DNA of 47,759 nucleotides. Origin: a virus. The DNA is taken from IMG/VR virus record IMGVR_UViG_3300048550_000984, positions 1-47,759 of that record; one strand, 5' to 3'. Positions within the stretch are counted from its first letter, which is position 1. Every line of letters begins with the position of its first letter. This document shows, piece after piece, positions 13,001-20,503 of this stretch. Below the pieces are notes generated by a model, which worked only from the letters and a program-made list of their open reading frames with translations, was not told the DNA's origin and searched no databases. A program made the position numbers and the translations under genes.

Positions 13001-13080
13001 CAAAAGCCTTATTAAAGCAAGACGAATTCCCGATTGTGCAGCAAAATGGTGACTTTATTTTACTTGAAATCAATAATTAA
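7066..13080 (+). CDS. Giant tail protein with about 17 fibronectin type III domains
   Basis: 2004 residues. Roughly the first 350 form a tail-protein head domain containing the motif EPIYVVGKDRPVEV, also present in the protein at 17589-18560 (IPIYVVGKKHPVEV), so the two are probably related virion proteins. From about residue 360 to 1975 there are about 17 fibronectin-III repeats of about 90 residues, each with a Trp near its start and a YYYRIRA-like strand near its end. They largely alternate between a type starting NCxYYGFTLSW and a type ending NDCGxSQNS. The C-terminal 24 residues carry DEFPI, a motif shared with the fibre at 33497-34741. FnIII domains on phage tails usually bind glycans on the host surface. 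The position right after the tape measure suggests a distal tail or tip role. Confidence 0.85.
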   Translation: MNGANFNYEQKFFIENYEVSGVTAIDGGYQINEEPLNVLGHGYFDSLVTQPLQGNFSIERSLITRDPLLNYTGELGFNGGIYYNGTSFDFVSGYLQDYSVSCSVGAIPSVSADIAVYGNIGGGSRTLAKNKVKNYNTTLHHTETGLVKQYVETGILTTGVVRDQDSVKLDAIEWLDYGWVGLSGDHPRSATPILHPEEDGEIIQIPDQGSIHISGFGTETNRVQSFSYTLSTPREPIYVVGKDRPVEVQAIPPYEVNAEIVLHIDDYEAKNVFDYLIQNTSPHKKDLSILVKNSDNTSVIGSYNIPNARLIGENISASVNEQLEISLSYQGYYNFLDESIISGSLSAELDDVEIGPEPDRQCREPTIQVYRPQAKLATSQTQSCFTLNWKGFVIDHEYELDVSKEDPYFNNNNKVLDKMRFQGDGNLQITYSYELCALEPGTVYYYRIRSKNEYGEYSQWSNVVETITIPANPEITSFSNCQDSPSFGFKLNWTASKGANHYLLDLSNDPNFASLVLDSYLVTTNNYLIQELDAGKVFYSRVRSVNNSGTSSNSEIFKNQTRSPQPTNIRFSNILETEFMLNWDPSRLNNGYMVSVFKHGSSAPLIRYDRKKTHYTSMEITGLEQGETYSVVLHVDNDCGETSGTSPESVTLIPKQVTNISATQCDFYGFTLSWPNITGASEYEIQYTSAVDANGFPVYSLTKTSSINSYDVTNLLAGKKYWYRVRAINPTGQGDYSFDKFKVTIPPAPLIIESPSTEQDSILLKWNNTDGAESYEVDVSLQSNNFNPNLTGYNSKSVEENSLKVTGLTAGQNYIYRIRAVNDCGASQNSETGSDCTAPATPTNLSASSATPNSFNASWGSVGGGVKYIFDLSKSETMSPLISNYAGVELSANNISLNNLQEKTEYYFRVRSSDGDCGKSPYSNVVSQITPSKSSLKGLNPPSNCSYYGFTASWVKDPNSTQYEFNLSEDINFSSFVGSYNTSFRTSSLSINITNLDPGTKYYYRIKAFNQYGSTEYSDPELVLTFPSSPTLTSSNVTANSFNIALSEPASVISYEIDISTNSNFSNFISDFRSKETSDTSIPVIGLSPNTRYYIRARAKNLGCGLSQNSSTINVLTESMPSTPSKPSTSNCTYYGITLSWAASLNADEYNLLLSQEPNFSSFEQGYNEDFLTASISEVIENLDPGKKYFYKIRAKNNFGYSSFSSSGDFLTFPSAPNLNIRSVGVDSVDLSWARVLSANNYIIYYKKEGASNYTEVSTNDLSYSINNLDSNQKYLIHMKSENDGCGTSQASSGQSFTTQSSASSVSGLTKVDCFQGGFEVNWSASLDASYYKVNLYEDGELQRFVNVYQNSTKFNNLSSGVEYQVTIQGANEFGLSPESNPLSIVTKPASPSNLSTSSSDSSVSASWDASSSANEYIVEVAGNANFNPIISSETTSLTSKTFSTGIDQNSTYYIRVQASNSSCGAGLFSTPISVTTISSPPSAISGINTSNCTYSNDSYGFTLSWEPSSNATSYEVNLSTDPNFTSFVEGYDTTHSTTSTSIIFINLSAGTQYYFRIKAKNKDAESAYSSTDNIITIPAAAQNLISTSTGCDGCTNIEWDGSSGVTGYKLYVALDSNYSQTIADYGFKNLSSTDTTHEICNLDLGTEYYVKLISYNDCGESEASELLIETPPEIPTTRLSSQIRSNSFTATWSYPSGVSYFEFFLSEASDFSTTVSTYDGVQTFTNRIAVDGLTANVYYYKVKAYNSQNQTCGESDVRTTTLVVSAPTATAATNNNIDCTETGHTFSSTAASFTINWNAQGSATGYYVDVSETSDFTSFVTAENSSGVEIYLESYEVLGAGSNSLSVQNLSSGTLYYYRIRSFNDEGSSLDSNVITVLTKPFRPAFTTSNAASGSGLTLNFIPTFSQNTANSSTTAQEYSLNIYSDAALSNLFLTDQFTSNQVSLSNLAAGGVYYAVGIATNESGDSCESAVFEFSTSKALLKQDEFPIVQQNGDFILLEINN

Positions 13081-13084
13081 AAAG

Positions 13085-13090
13085 TGTAAT
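13085..13090 (+). promoter_or_regulatory. Late-type promoter motif TGTAAT before 13098
   Basis: AGTGTAAT with exactly 7 nt between it and the ATG at 13098. One of ten similar motifs before structural or late genes; no -35 box is visible. Confidence 0.6.
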
Positions 13091-13097
13091 ATCTTAT

Positions 13098-13883
13098 ATG
13101 GCAGAAACTAAAATATCAGACTTAACTCTTTTAAGTGCTAACGAATTAGATGCGACTAATGATGTTTTCCCTATAGTTGATATAAGCGCAGATCAAACCA
13201 AGAGCATGAAAATAGCTGAACTAGAGGTTGGCTTATACCAAGGCGGAGATAGAAACCCAAGCTTTAATGACGTCTCTGCAGTTGACTTAACTATCACTAA
13301 TGACATAAGCGCTAACGGAACAGGCGATATTTTCTCTACATTAAACTCAAGCGTAGAATCCAACACAAACGCTCTTACTAATTTAGGTAATAGTTTTGTC
13401 ACTATAAACGATGCTCAAGATATTGCTGCGGTAAAAGTTTTTGATGAAAATGTTGGTTTTAATAACCATATTTCTATAGGTCAAAACGGAGGCGCAGATC
13501 TGGAATCTGCATCTATCGGAAACAACAGTCTAGCAGCTCTTGAGGTTCATAATGTAGTAGGGACTACATCTATTTATGCATCTAATGACATTGTCGCATT
13601 TTCTGACATTTCCGTTAAGGATAACATCAGGCCAATCCCTCATGCTATTCAGAAAGTTAAAAGGCTTAATGGTCGCCTATATACAAGAACAGACTCTGAA
13701 GATCAAGAAAAAATCCATATGGGGTTAATTGCTCAAGAAGTAGAACAAGTGATTCCAGAGGTCGTGAAAGACTTGCCTGAAGGTAAAAAAGCGGTAGCAT
13801 ACCAAAATATTATCGGACTATTAATTGAGGCTGTAAAAGATCAACAAAAACAAATTGAAAATTTAAGCAAGCAAATAAAATGA
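13098..13883 (+). CDS. Tail fibre with C-terminal S74-type chaperone domain
   Basis: 261 residues. The N-terminus (MAETKISDLTLL, then VFPIVDIS) matches a short virion-attachment segment that recurs in the proteins starting at 15702, 17069 and 34761. The middle is a short repetitive beta-type shaft. Residues about 168-261 form an intramolecular chaperone/peptidase S74-like domain (SDISVKDNI, then GLIAQEVEQVIPEVV and a C-terminal helix), which in known fibres trimerises the shaft and then often cuts itself off. The Ser-Asp of the SD-KDNI motif is present. A late-type promoter motif lies 7 nt upstream of the ATG. The stop overlaps the next gene in an ATGA. Confidence 0.85.
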   Translation: MAETKISDLTLLSANELDATNDVFPIVDISADQTKSMKIAELEVGLYQGGDRNPSFNDVSAVDLTITNDISANGTGDIFSTLNSSVESNTNALTNLGNSFVTINDAQDIAAVKVFDENVGFNNHISIGQNGGADLESASIGNNSLAALEVHNVVGTTSIYASNDIVAFSDISVKDNIRPIPHAIQKVKRLNGRLYTRTDSEDQEKIHMGLIAQEVEQVIPEVVKDLPEGKKAVAYQNIIGLLIEAVKDQQKQIENLSKQIK

Positions 13884-14455
13884 CACTTCCGTCTTCAGGG
13901 CCGATTTCTTTCAGCGAAATTATAGGTGAAAGTTCTTATGGTTTTGGGCGGCTATCTGAGCAAGACAAATTTATACAAGAAAAATTGGCAGATGAATATA
14001 GAACGGGAGATGTCAATGCTCCTAATTTTGCAGATGAAAAGATTAAATTTTCCGAATTCTATAACTTTGACGGATATGATGACAATAACTTCTTAATCTC
14101 TGAGTTTGAAGACGGCTCGCAGCCCCACTCCAGCAGGATAAAAGATACGGGAGCTTTTTTGATTACAGATGACAATGGTAGAATTTTAAGAACTGATGAT
14201 AAAGTAGGAAATGAAACTATCATAAAACATAAATCAGAAAGTTCTAGCGACGGTGAAGTGTATTTATTTGCTGAATTTTGTAGAAATTTTGGATTCCCGT
14301 ATGCAAGGGTTTTTTACGAGTTCACAAATAATGGTGACATTGAAAATTTATATTTGCAGGAATCAAGTTGGCCCGCAAACTCAGAAATTATTTTAATTAA
14401 TAACGGAACGGTAGCAAACCCTTCGAATTATGGGCTCTATACTCAACTATTATGA
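13880..14455 (+). CDS. Tail-associated protein with FSEI/FSEF N-terminal module
   Basis: 191 residues, no recognised enzymatic family. Residues 1-60 contain a repeated anchor pattern (ISFSEIIGE, later IKFSEFYNF) also found at the N-termini of the proteins at 14452 and 33497, probably the part that docks on the tail. A middle ITDDNGRILRTDD segment resembles the acidic repeat motif of the FnIII protein. Translationally coupled on both sides by ATGA overlaps, so it belongs to the fibre operon. Function beyond a virion part is unknown. Confidence 0.7.
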   Translation: MTLPSSGPISFSEIIGESSYGFGRLSEQDKFIQEKLADEYRTGDVNAPNFADEKIKFSEFYNFDGYDDNNFLISEFEDGSQPHSSRIKDTGAFLITDDNGRILRTDDKVGNETIIKHKSESSSDGEVYLFAEFCRNFGFPYARVFYEFTNNGDIENLYLQESSWPANSEIILINNGTVANPSNYGLYTQLL

Positions 14456-15459
14456 CCAAAATAAATTCCAAATCTTCACCAATTTCCTTAGGGAGAATAA
14501 GGGGTGAGGCTGGAGGATTAAACCTCACATCTTCTCTATCTACCAGAGATATATCTAATTTTGCATTTAATTCATCGTTCCCAAGGATAGGTGATGATGG
14601 GCAAACATTAAGCGGGTTTTCGCTAGGCGCTGATTTTAAGTTTTCTGAATTTGAATTTATGGATGCTAATCCTGGATATTATCTGATTGCAGACGGAGAA
14701 GATGATTACCCTACATTACTTGAGCGCTCTGATGATGGCTGGTTAGAGACAGATGACGGTGATAATTTAGTTAGCGATAATGAAAATGGAAATACGTCTG
14801 TTGTAGCAATACATATTATTAATGCGACTACATTAATTAACGTTAATCTAAGGTCAATTTTATTCCAAACTAGAGGATACACTACAGAAGCTGAAGCCAT
14901 TATATTTATAAATAGAGGAGTAGTATATTCCAAAGATAGTTCTTTGCCCGCCTTACAAACAGGCTCTGGGTGGGAAAATAACTCTTACATTAAAATTATT
15001 AATGAAGGCTTGATTTATGGAGCGGGAGGAGATGGTGGAAATGCATTAAATTATAACACAGACATAAATGGCAAAGATGGTGGAGATGCAATTAGCTTGC
15101 AATATAATGTTGAAATTGAAAATAATGGCGGAAGTATTTTTGGTGGCGGAGGAGGTGGGTCTGGCTCTCTTTACAGCGGGGGTGGTGGAGGCGCTGGCAT
15201 ATTTGCAGGAAAAGGCGGCTTTGGGAACGCTAATGGAAATGATGGGACCGCTATAAATGGCGGGGCTCCTGGAACGCTTTTTTCTGATGATACATTTGCC
15301 CCTATGCCTGGTGGAGATTTAGCTAAAGCAGGGTTTGGGAATGCGGGAAGTGGAGGAGCTGCGGGGCACTTATTACGCAAGAATGGCTTTTCAATAAACT
15401 CAAATACTTTGAATAATGGAAACTTTACTTCCACTACCTTAAAAGGCACAATAGGATGA
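14452..15459 (+). CDS. Glycine-rich tail tip or receptor-binding protein
   Basis: 335 residues. It begins with the shared anchor (ISLGRIRGE, then FKFSEFEF), continues with an acidic LETDDGDNL segment and a beta-rich domain, and ends in a glycine-rich region (about residues 185-325) with runs such as GGGGGGSGS and GGGGGAG. Glycine-rich tips built of polyglycine-II helices are known in T-even-type adhesins, where the loops between glycine stretches choose the receptor; the resemblance here is compositional only. The gene overlaps both neighbours by ATGA, so it is co-translated with the other fibre genes. Confidence 0.7.
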   Translation: MTKINSKSSPISLGRIRGEAGGLNLTSSLSTRDISNFAFNSSFPRIGDDGQTLSGFSLGADFKFSEFEFMDANPGYYLIADGEDDYPTLLERSDDGWLETDDGDNLVSDNENGNTSVVAIHIINATTLINVNLRSILFQTRGYTTEAEAIIFINRGVVYSKDSSLPALQTGSGWENNSYIKIINEGLIYGAGGDGGNALNYNTDINGKDGGDAISLQYNVEIENNGGSIFGGGGGGSGSLYSGGGGGAGIFAGKGGFGNANGNDGTAINGGAPGTLFSDDTFAPMPGGDLAKAGFGNAGSGGAAGHLLRKNGFSINSNTLNNGNFTSTTLKGTIG

Positions 15460-15689
15460 TACATTTATTCATAAACAAAAATGATCAAATTATTTTTGCA
15501 TTTCCAGCTGAATCAAAAAAGCCAAGATTAGATGCCATACAATATATAGATAAATCACACAATAAAGATGAAATAAAAGTTATAGTGGTAGATGATTCTG
15601 AATATATTAATGTAGAAAATATTATACGAAATAAAAGCGATGATAAAGAAAAACTTTATTATAAAAATGGATCAATTGTAAAAGTGTAA
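15456..15689 (+). CDS. Small hypothetical protein in the fibre operon
   Basis: 77 residues, no family recognised. It starts within the stop of the preceding gene (ATGA) and ends KV-stop; its GTG-TAA end forms the core of the late promoter motif of the next gene. Probably a fibre assembly helper or small virion part by position only. Confidence 0.6.
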   Translation: MIHLFINKNDQIIFAFPAESKKPRLDAIQYIDKSHNKDEIKVIVVDDSEYINVENIIRNKSDDKEKLYYKNGSIVKV

Positions 15690-15690
15690 T
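15685..15690 (+). promoter_or_regulatory. Late-type promoter motif TGTAAT before 15702
   Basis: AGTGTAAT, 11 nt before the ATG at 15702; the motif includes the stop codon of the preceding gene. Confidence 0.5.
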
Positions 15691-15701
15691 ATATACTATA
15701 T

Positions 15702-17087
15702 ATGGCTAATGTTAAAATAAGAGGTTTACCTACATTTTCAGATGATTTCACAAATGAATCAACTGATTTTTTAGTCATAACTGAATCAGGCGCTGAAACC
15801 TCTAACGCCGCACGGACTTCAAAAATATCTATAAATAAATTAAAAAAATATATAGAGATAGAAGATCTAGATGGCGACACCAAATTTAGCGTTCACACTG
15901 GAGATAATACTGCTTCGATAACTTGCGACGGACTTACTCCTGCAATTGTAAATAAATCAGGGATTAATATAAATCCATTAAATCTTTCTGCTCCGATAAA
16001 TTACGGATTAGGAATCTTTACATCTGATGGGATTAAATTCCCCGCAGGATCATCCGCCCAAAGACCAACTCCAACAAATGGCTTAATGAGATACAATACA
16101 GAACTTGGTCAATTTGAAGGTTACGTCAATAACGCATGGTCTCCATTTTCTAACTCCACGACAACCGTTAGTGGGCCCGACTTCTCAATTCAATACAAAA
16201 GCGGCTCATCATTCACAGGAAGCTCTAATTTAATATATTCAGAAGAACAATTGAGTGGTGCCAGTGGATTTTTTCATGATTTTAGAGTTACTGGAGATTT
16301 AGCTATTGGAGGAAATCTTTATGTTACAGGAGAAATGTTTGTAGAATCTGTGACTGATATCTCCACCACAGGCGATATTAGTGGGTATAATCTTAAAGGA
16401 ACTAGTGGAATTTTTGGCACCACAACAGGACAAATAGGAGGCTTCAGCCAAGAACTCACGATTAGCGGTGTTCCCGTATTAACTGGAATAGAAATAGGAG
16501 ATTTTGTAAGTACTGGAGAAACTGGCGTTTTCGTCACTACAGGTCAAACGGGAGATTTTGTAACTACTGGAGAAACTGGTGTGTTTGTCACTACGGGTCA
16601 AACGGGAGATTTCGCAACCACAGACTTATTAACAGGAATATCCGATGCAGACAATGATACTTATATAACAACAGAAGAAAGTTCAGATTTAGATAGTATA
16701 TGTTTTTATACATCAGGAAGTAAGAGTGTAGAAATTGACGCCAGTGGAGACCTGCTCTGTTATAATGATGTTGTTGCATACTATAGCGCCTCTGACCAAA
16801 GACTTAAGGAAAACATCCAAACAATAGATAGTCCGATAAATAAAATAAAACAAATAAATGGAATATCTTTTGACTGGAAAGAAGAAATGCAGCCAAAATA
16901 TTCTGGTAAAGATTACGGTGTGCTTGCTCAAGAAGTAGAGCTTGTTTTGCCAGAAGCCGTAAAAGATAAAGAAAATGGCTTTAAAAGTGTAAAATATAAT
17001 AGTATAATACCATTACTAATAGAGTGTATAAAAGATCAAGAAAAAAGAATTAAAGAATTAGAAAAGATATGTCAATCGAAAGTATAA
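15702..17087 (+). CDS. Tail fibre with S74-type chaperone domain and 18-residue repeats
   Basis: 461 residues. The N-terminal attachment segment (MANVKIRGLPTF, FLVITESG, KISINKLKKYI) matches the other fibres. A domain with LMRYNTELGQFEGYVNN-type sequence, common in phage fibres, follows around residues 125-150. A perfect in-frame repeat of 18 residues (unit GDFVTTGETGVFVTTGQT) occupies about 16497-16620, probably a triple-stranded shaft. Residues 364-461 are an S74-type intramolecular chaperone (SDQRLKENI, GVLAQEVELVLPEAV, then a helix). It is paralogous at both ends with the fibre at 13098-13883. Confidence 0.88.
   Translation: MANVKIRGLPTFSDDFTNESTDFLVITESGAETSNAARTSKISINKLKKYIEIEDLDGDTKFSVHTGDNTASITCDGLTPAIVNKSGININPLNLSAPINYGLGIFTSDGIKFPAGSSAQRPTPTNGLMRYNTELGQFEGYVNNAWSPFSNSTTTVSGPDFSIQYKSGSSFTGSSNLIYSEEQLSGASGFFHDFRVTGDLAIGGNLYVTGEMFVESVTDISTTGDISGYNLKGTSGIFGTTTGQIGGFSQELTISGVPVLTGIEIGDFVSTGETGVFVTTGQTGDFVTTGETGVFVTTGQTGDFATTDLLTGISDADNDTYITTEESSDLDSICFYTSGSKSVEIDASGDLLCYNDVVAYYSASDQRLKENIQTIDSPINKIKQINGISFDWKEEMQPKYSGKDYGVLAQEVELVLPEAVKDKENGFKSVKYNSIIPLLIECIKDQEKRIKELEKICQSKV
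16497..16622 (+). repeat. 54-bp tandem repeat in fibre gene
   Basis: Two full 54-bp units starting at 16497 and 16551, and a partial third from 16605. They encode 18-residue units in frame, with silent differences between copies, so the protein repeat is under selection. Confidence 0.8.
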
Positions 17088-17575
17088 AAGTAAGGGATTT
17101 AAATACAACATCTTCAATAGGTGAAAATGATTTGTTGTTAGTAGCTAAGGCAGACGGGACTACTCAGAATGTAAAAATTTCAGACTTGCTCACATATGTA
17201 TCATCGAACTCATCAAACTCATCAAACTCAGCAGGCTGGAGCAGCGGATGGGTTAACTATGCTGGTCTTACTTTTGTAGCTAATAACGCCACCCTATCTT
17301 TTACCCATAACTTAGGCACTGACGATCTTATATTTTCGTTGTTCGCCAGAGATACAGATGGCGGTGGAAACTCTGTAAGAGTAGATTTACAACCGACTAA
17401 TCCCCCCACTTCCTTGGGGGCGCAATTTTGGGGCGCACAAATACAAGGCATAGAAGCGAATACAGTTACGGTTCAACTTCCTTCGTATGGTGTTATAAAA
17501 CTTGAGGCTAACGGGAATTGGGGTTGGAAAAATTGGAATACTCAACAAATAAAGGTGGTAGCCAAGGTAATTTAG
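17069..17575 (+). CDS. Short tail fibre / tip protein
   Basis: 168 residues. N-terminal attachment segment (SIKVRDLNTT, LLLVAKADGT, VKISDLLTYV) like the other fibres, then a Ser-Asn linker (SSNSSNSSNS), then a C-terminal beta domain starting SGWV with FTHNLGTDD, a pattern seen at the ends of many phage fibres. The start lies 19 nt inside the preceding gene, so it is translationally coupled to the chaperone-bearing fibre. The exact receptor or partner is unknown. Confidence 0.75.
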   Translation: MSIESIKVRDLNTTSSIGENDLLLVAKADGTTQNVKISDLLTYVSSNSSNSSNSAGWSSGWVNYAGLTFVANNATLSFTHNLGTDDLIFSLFARDTDGGGNSVRVDLQPTNPPTSLGAQFWGAQIQGIEANTVTVQLPSYGVIKLEANGNWGWKNWNTQQIKVVAKVI

Positions 17576-17581
17576 TGTAAT
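17576..17581 (+). promoter_or_regulatory. Late-type promoter motif TGTAAT before 17589
   Basis: AGTGTAAT with 7 nt to the ATG at 17589; it follows the TAG stop of the previous gene directly. Confidence 0.6.
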
Positions 17582-17588
17582 ATAGAAT

Positions 17589-18560
17589 ATGAGTAACCAA
17601 AGAAGTTTCTATAGATATACAGAAACACCGCTTTATATAGGAGCGGTTGGCACGAGCTATCACTCTAGAGCTAACGCTGCAGACTATCCAGACTATCCAG
17701 TTAATGCAAGCGCAAACGATTATATTTATTCAACAAGCGCTGGCCTACAAGTATCAGCCTCAGTTCCTCCAATGAGGACTTTAGGACAATCTCAACTGCA
17801 TAGATATTTCCCTGACGCTCCACTCACTGCGAGCTTAAATACAGATTTTTATTTAAACGGTAATAGCGATCAAATTATAAGTAAAACTGGGGAAGCGGAT
17901 GAGTTGTACGGAAGGTTGGCGGGTTTTAATTTTGGGCAAACATATCTTAATTCTTTTAATTTAACATTAGAGCCTTATAAACCAGCAAGTATAAGCGCTG
18001 ATTTCTCTATTTATAAAATGACATCAGACAGAGATGGCAGCTCAACAGCTAGCGTGAATGATGATTACAGAAATATAGGCACAACTAATCCAGATGAGTT
18101 AGAGGGGGGTACATTTACCCCTGCAGTTCCTCCTGCTGAACCAGATATAAGCATAACTCCACTAAACACTCAGAATCACGTTACGACTGAATTAAATGGT
18201 TATAATCGAGCAACCATTGGAATTGAGCACCCAGTGTCTATTAGCTGGACAGAATCGTATGAGAGAATACCTATTTATGTAGTAGGCAAAAAACATCCCG
18301 TAGAAGTTAATCTCGGTAACATAAATAGAGAGGTTACTGTTCAAGGCGAAGATATTGGGAAGGTTATTGACTTTAAGGGTCATGATAAAAGAAATGCCAC
18401 AATTAGCATTTTATTAAAAGCAATTGGTGCAGAGAATCAACCTGGGCAAGAAATTAATCGAGTATTAACAATTGCTGGTCAAATAGATACCCAAGAAATA
18501 TCCATTAGCCAGAATGGCTTTATGGAAGGTACTGTGACAATCAAAGAATCTGTTCGTTAA
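17589..18560 (+). CDS. Tail structural protein related to the head domain of the FnIII protein
   Basis: 323 residues. It contains the motif IPIYVVGKKHPVEV (about residues 225-240) with the same surroundings as in the first 350 residues of the protein at 7066-13080, preceded in both by an S-SW/SF-SY strand. This suggests a shared tail-tube-like or distal-tail fold. Several copies of such proteins may stack or form a ring. It is the last + strand gene of this block; its stop overlaps the stop of the convergent gene by 4 bp, with no terminator between them. Confidence 0.65.
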   Translation: MSNQRSFYRYTETPLYIGAVGTSYHSRANAADYPDYPVNASANDYIYSTSAGLQVSASVPPMRTLGQSQLHRYFPDAPLTASLNTDFYLNGNSDQIISKTGEADELYGRLAGFNFGQTYLNSFNLTLEPYKPASISADFSIYKMTSDRDGSSTASVNDDYRNIGTTNPDELEGGTFTPAVPPAEPDISITPLNTQNHVTTELNGYNRATIGIEHPVSISWTESYERIPIYVVGKKHPVEVNLGNINREVTVQGEDIGKVIDFKGHDKRNATISILLKAIGAENQPGQEINRVLTIAGQIDTQEISISQNGFMEGTVTIKESVR

Positions 18561-20023
18561 TAACCTAAATCAGCCCCAAGCGCGTCTTCAATAAAAGTAG
18601 CCTTGATAGAGTTATTGTCTATATATCTTTTAGAAAAACTCCAAGCATTGCATAGAAAGTATCTATCTGCGACATCATAAATTTCTGGTACAGAATCCCA
18701 TTTAAAGCGGACATAACCTTTTCTATTTTCGAGAAAATGTAAAATTGCATAAGCTTCTCTATCGTCTCTGTTATTAAACTGAACATCGAATACTAGCGGG
18801 TTTGTATTTCTTCCGTCAGATAGAACCTCGACTTTTTCTCCATCATAAACCTTACTTAGTATTCTTGATTGTTGAGAAATTGTAGAGGCGTAACTAGGTT
18901 CCCAAAAAAAGTTTTTAGTCCAATGTCTTTCATCGGTACTACCTGGAATTCTGTGATCATCTACCCATGTACCACTGCCAGTATCTAAACTTGATCCGTC
19001 TAGCCAAGAATTGAAAGCGCTCTGTAGCGGCCTTGCAAAATGACTTTTCTTGCAATAATAATATTTATCAAAAGTCTGCGCTTCATAATCAGGCTTAAAT
19101 ACTACTATATCCTTAGGGTAGGCCCACTGCGAAAGATAGTTTAGCCCATTGATTACGTATATCGAGGTAGCGTAAAGAGTGTCATCAGGCGTATGATACC
19201 CAAAAGGTTGCGTCCAAGGAACAACTCTGATTTCAAAAGGCTTAGAGTTATTATCAGTTGAGCTAGGAGGATCATAATAACCAGGATGTATTGATCTGAC
19301 ATCGTTGGTACTATCAGGCATCCCATAAGTGTCTAAAGCAGCTCTTTCTATAAGCCCCATTGTATACCAGGGAAGACTTAAAATACCATCAGTAAAATCA
19401 TTATTCAAAACCTTTAACATCTCTTCTCTAGTGAATATACTTCTCAAGTATTCTTTATAGCCTATTTTACAATAATCAGAATAATTTTTATAATGTTCTG
19501 CACTATTTGATGGTAAAAAGTTCGACACACTATCAGAATTAATTGATAAATACATAGTATGTGATTCTGTAGCTCGAGGAGCGTTCAATAACGTTTCTGA
19601 CGAACCAGGGACAGCGGACTCTATATTTAAAGAGCTCTGCTTGTTTGTTTTTAAATTGATAGATATATTATTTAAATTCTCTTTATTAAAAGTATGAGAA
19701 AATCCTACGCATCTAAATATATTTTTTTTGCAAAATGGGTCAGGAGGAACAAAGGGAAAATCAAGACCCTTAGAAGTCTCTAAAAAATCTATAATTTGCC
19801 TAGCTTCACTATCGTGCAAATTACTATAATTTAAAGATAGAGAAAACGTTATATTATTTACACCTTTAGGCGAAATTGCATAAAAACCATCTCCGTAACT
19901 AAACATTCGGATAGCTCCTTCATACGAAGCAGAATAACCGTAATCAGGAGCTAAGTATTGACCGTTTCTTTGTGGCCAAGTAGTTGTAAGGCCTTGTAAG
20001 CTAGTGTTGTATGTTCTGTCCAC
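18557..20023 (-). CDS. Minor tail protein, phage lambda gpL-like, duplicated core
   Basis: 488 residues. Two copies of a Phage_min_tail-like module: residues about 55-130 (EARQIIDFLETSKG, FPFVPPDPF, CVGFSHTF) and about 405-480 (REAYAILHFLENRKG, FRCW-type SWSFSKRY). In lambda, gpL joins the tail tip and helps start tube assembly. The central 250 residues are a large insertion rich in aromatic residues. The start is GTG (20021-20023), chosen because the late motif TGTAAT (20031-20036 on this strand) lies exactly 7 nt upstream, as for other genes here. Confidence 0.75.
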   Translation of the reverse strand: MDRTYNTSLQGLTTTWPQRNGQYLAPDYGYSASYEGAIRMFSYGDGFYAISPKGVNNITFSLSLNYSNLHDSEARQIIDFLETSKGLDFPFVPPDPFCKKNIFRCVGFSHTFNKENLNNISINLKTNKQSSLNIESAVPGSSETLLNAPRATESHTMYLSINSDSVSNFLPSNSAEHYKNYSDYCKIGYKEYLRSIFTREEMLKVLNNDFTDGILSLPWYTMGLIERAALDTYGMPDSTNDVRSIHPGYYDPPSSTDNNSKPFEIRVVPWTQPFGYHTPDDTLYATSIYVINGLNYLSQWAYPKDIVVFKPDYEAQTFDKYYYCKKSHFARPLQSAFNSWLDGSSLDTGSGTWVDDHRIPGSTDERHWTKNFFWEPSYASTISQQSRILSKVYDGEKVEVLSDGRNTNPLVFDVQFNNRDDREAYAILHFLENRKGYVRFKWDSVPEIYDVADRYFLCNAWSFSKRYIDNNSIKATFIEDALGADLGY

Positions 20024-20030
20024 ATTCTAA

Positions 20031-20036
20031 ATTACA
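20031..20036 (-). promoter_or_regulatory. Late-type promoter motif TGTAAT before the gpL-like gene
   Basis: AGTGTAAT on the minus strand, 7 nt before the GTG at 20023. The match in spacing supports the GTG start. Confidence 0.55.
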
Positions 20037-20037
20037 C

Positions 20038-20502
20038 TTATTGGCTTGATGGAGCGTCGTTTCCTGCAACTTGTATTGGCTTGCTTTCAAAAGAAAGGTA
20101 TGCAGAAACCAATTCTTTTAGTTCTTGATCATAACCGCTAGCTAAAGATCTGTATGCGCCCGCTGCAGTGTTCTTATTGGGTCTTACGATCATCGAGCCA
20201 TCGGAGTCACGTATTTGTATAAAGTCGCTTGATTTAGTGGCTCCCTGCAGAGTTTTTCGAGACATTGATGAGTTGAAGTTTTTTAGGTACATCGCTCGAT
20301 ATATAGCTTTTTCTTCATTTTTGAAGTCAGCTTCAGGCTCAATAACACCATTGACAACATCAAAGGATGTATGTATCATAGTATTAAGATTGCCTATATG
20401 AGAGTCTAACCATCCAGAAATAGAAGATACTGTAGCAACTTCTGTGTCTGAATCAAATTCATGATCAAATATTTCCTGAGCTAAATCTCCTATATTACTC
20501 AA
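20038..20502 (-). CDS. Putative head-tail connector / neck protein
   Basis: 154 residues. Mostly helical, with an N-terminal MSNIGDLAQEIF segment and a SISGWL motif, then an IQIRDSDGS loop. No domain is recognised with certainty. Its place between the capsid genes and the gpL-like tail gene is where head-tail adaptor or closure proteins are encoded in siphoviruses, so that role is inferred from position and size. It follows the 20504 gene by 1 nt, so it is co-translated with it. Confidence 0.5.
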   Translation of the reverse strand: MSNIGDLAQEIFDHEFDSDTEVATVSSISGWLDSHIGNLNTMIHTSFDVVNGVIEPEADFKNEEKAIYRAMYLKNFNSSMSRKTLQGATKSSDFIQIRDSDGSMIVRPNKNTAAGAYRSLASGYDQELKELVSAYLSFESKPIQVAGNDAPSSQ

Positions 20503-20503
20503 T

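Noticed and set aside
15171-15464. Proline-rich minus strand frame
   Set aside because: Shadow of the glycine-rich fibre tip on the + strand.
16988-17010. AGTGTAAA inside the fibre gene as a late promoter for 17069
   Set aside because: It is more than 60 nt from the next start and encodes conserved residues of the chaperone domain.
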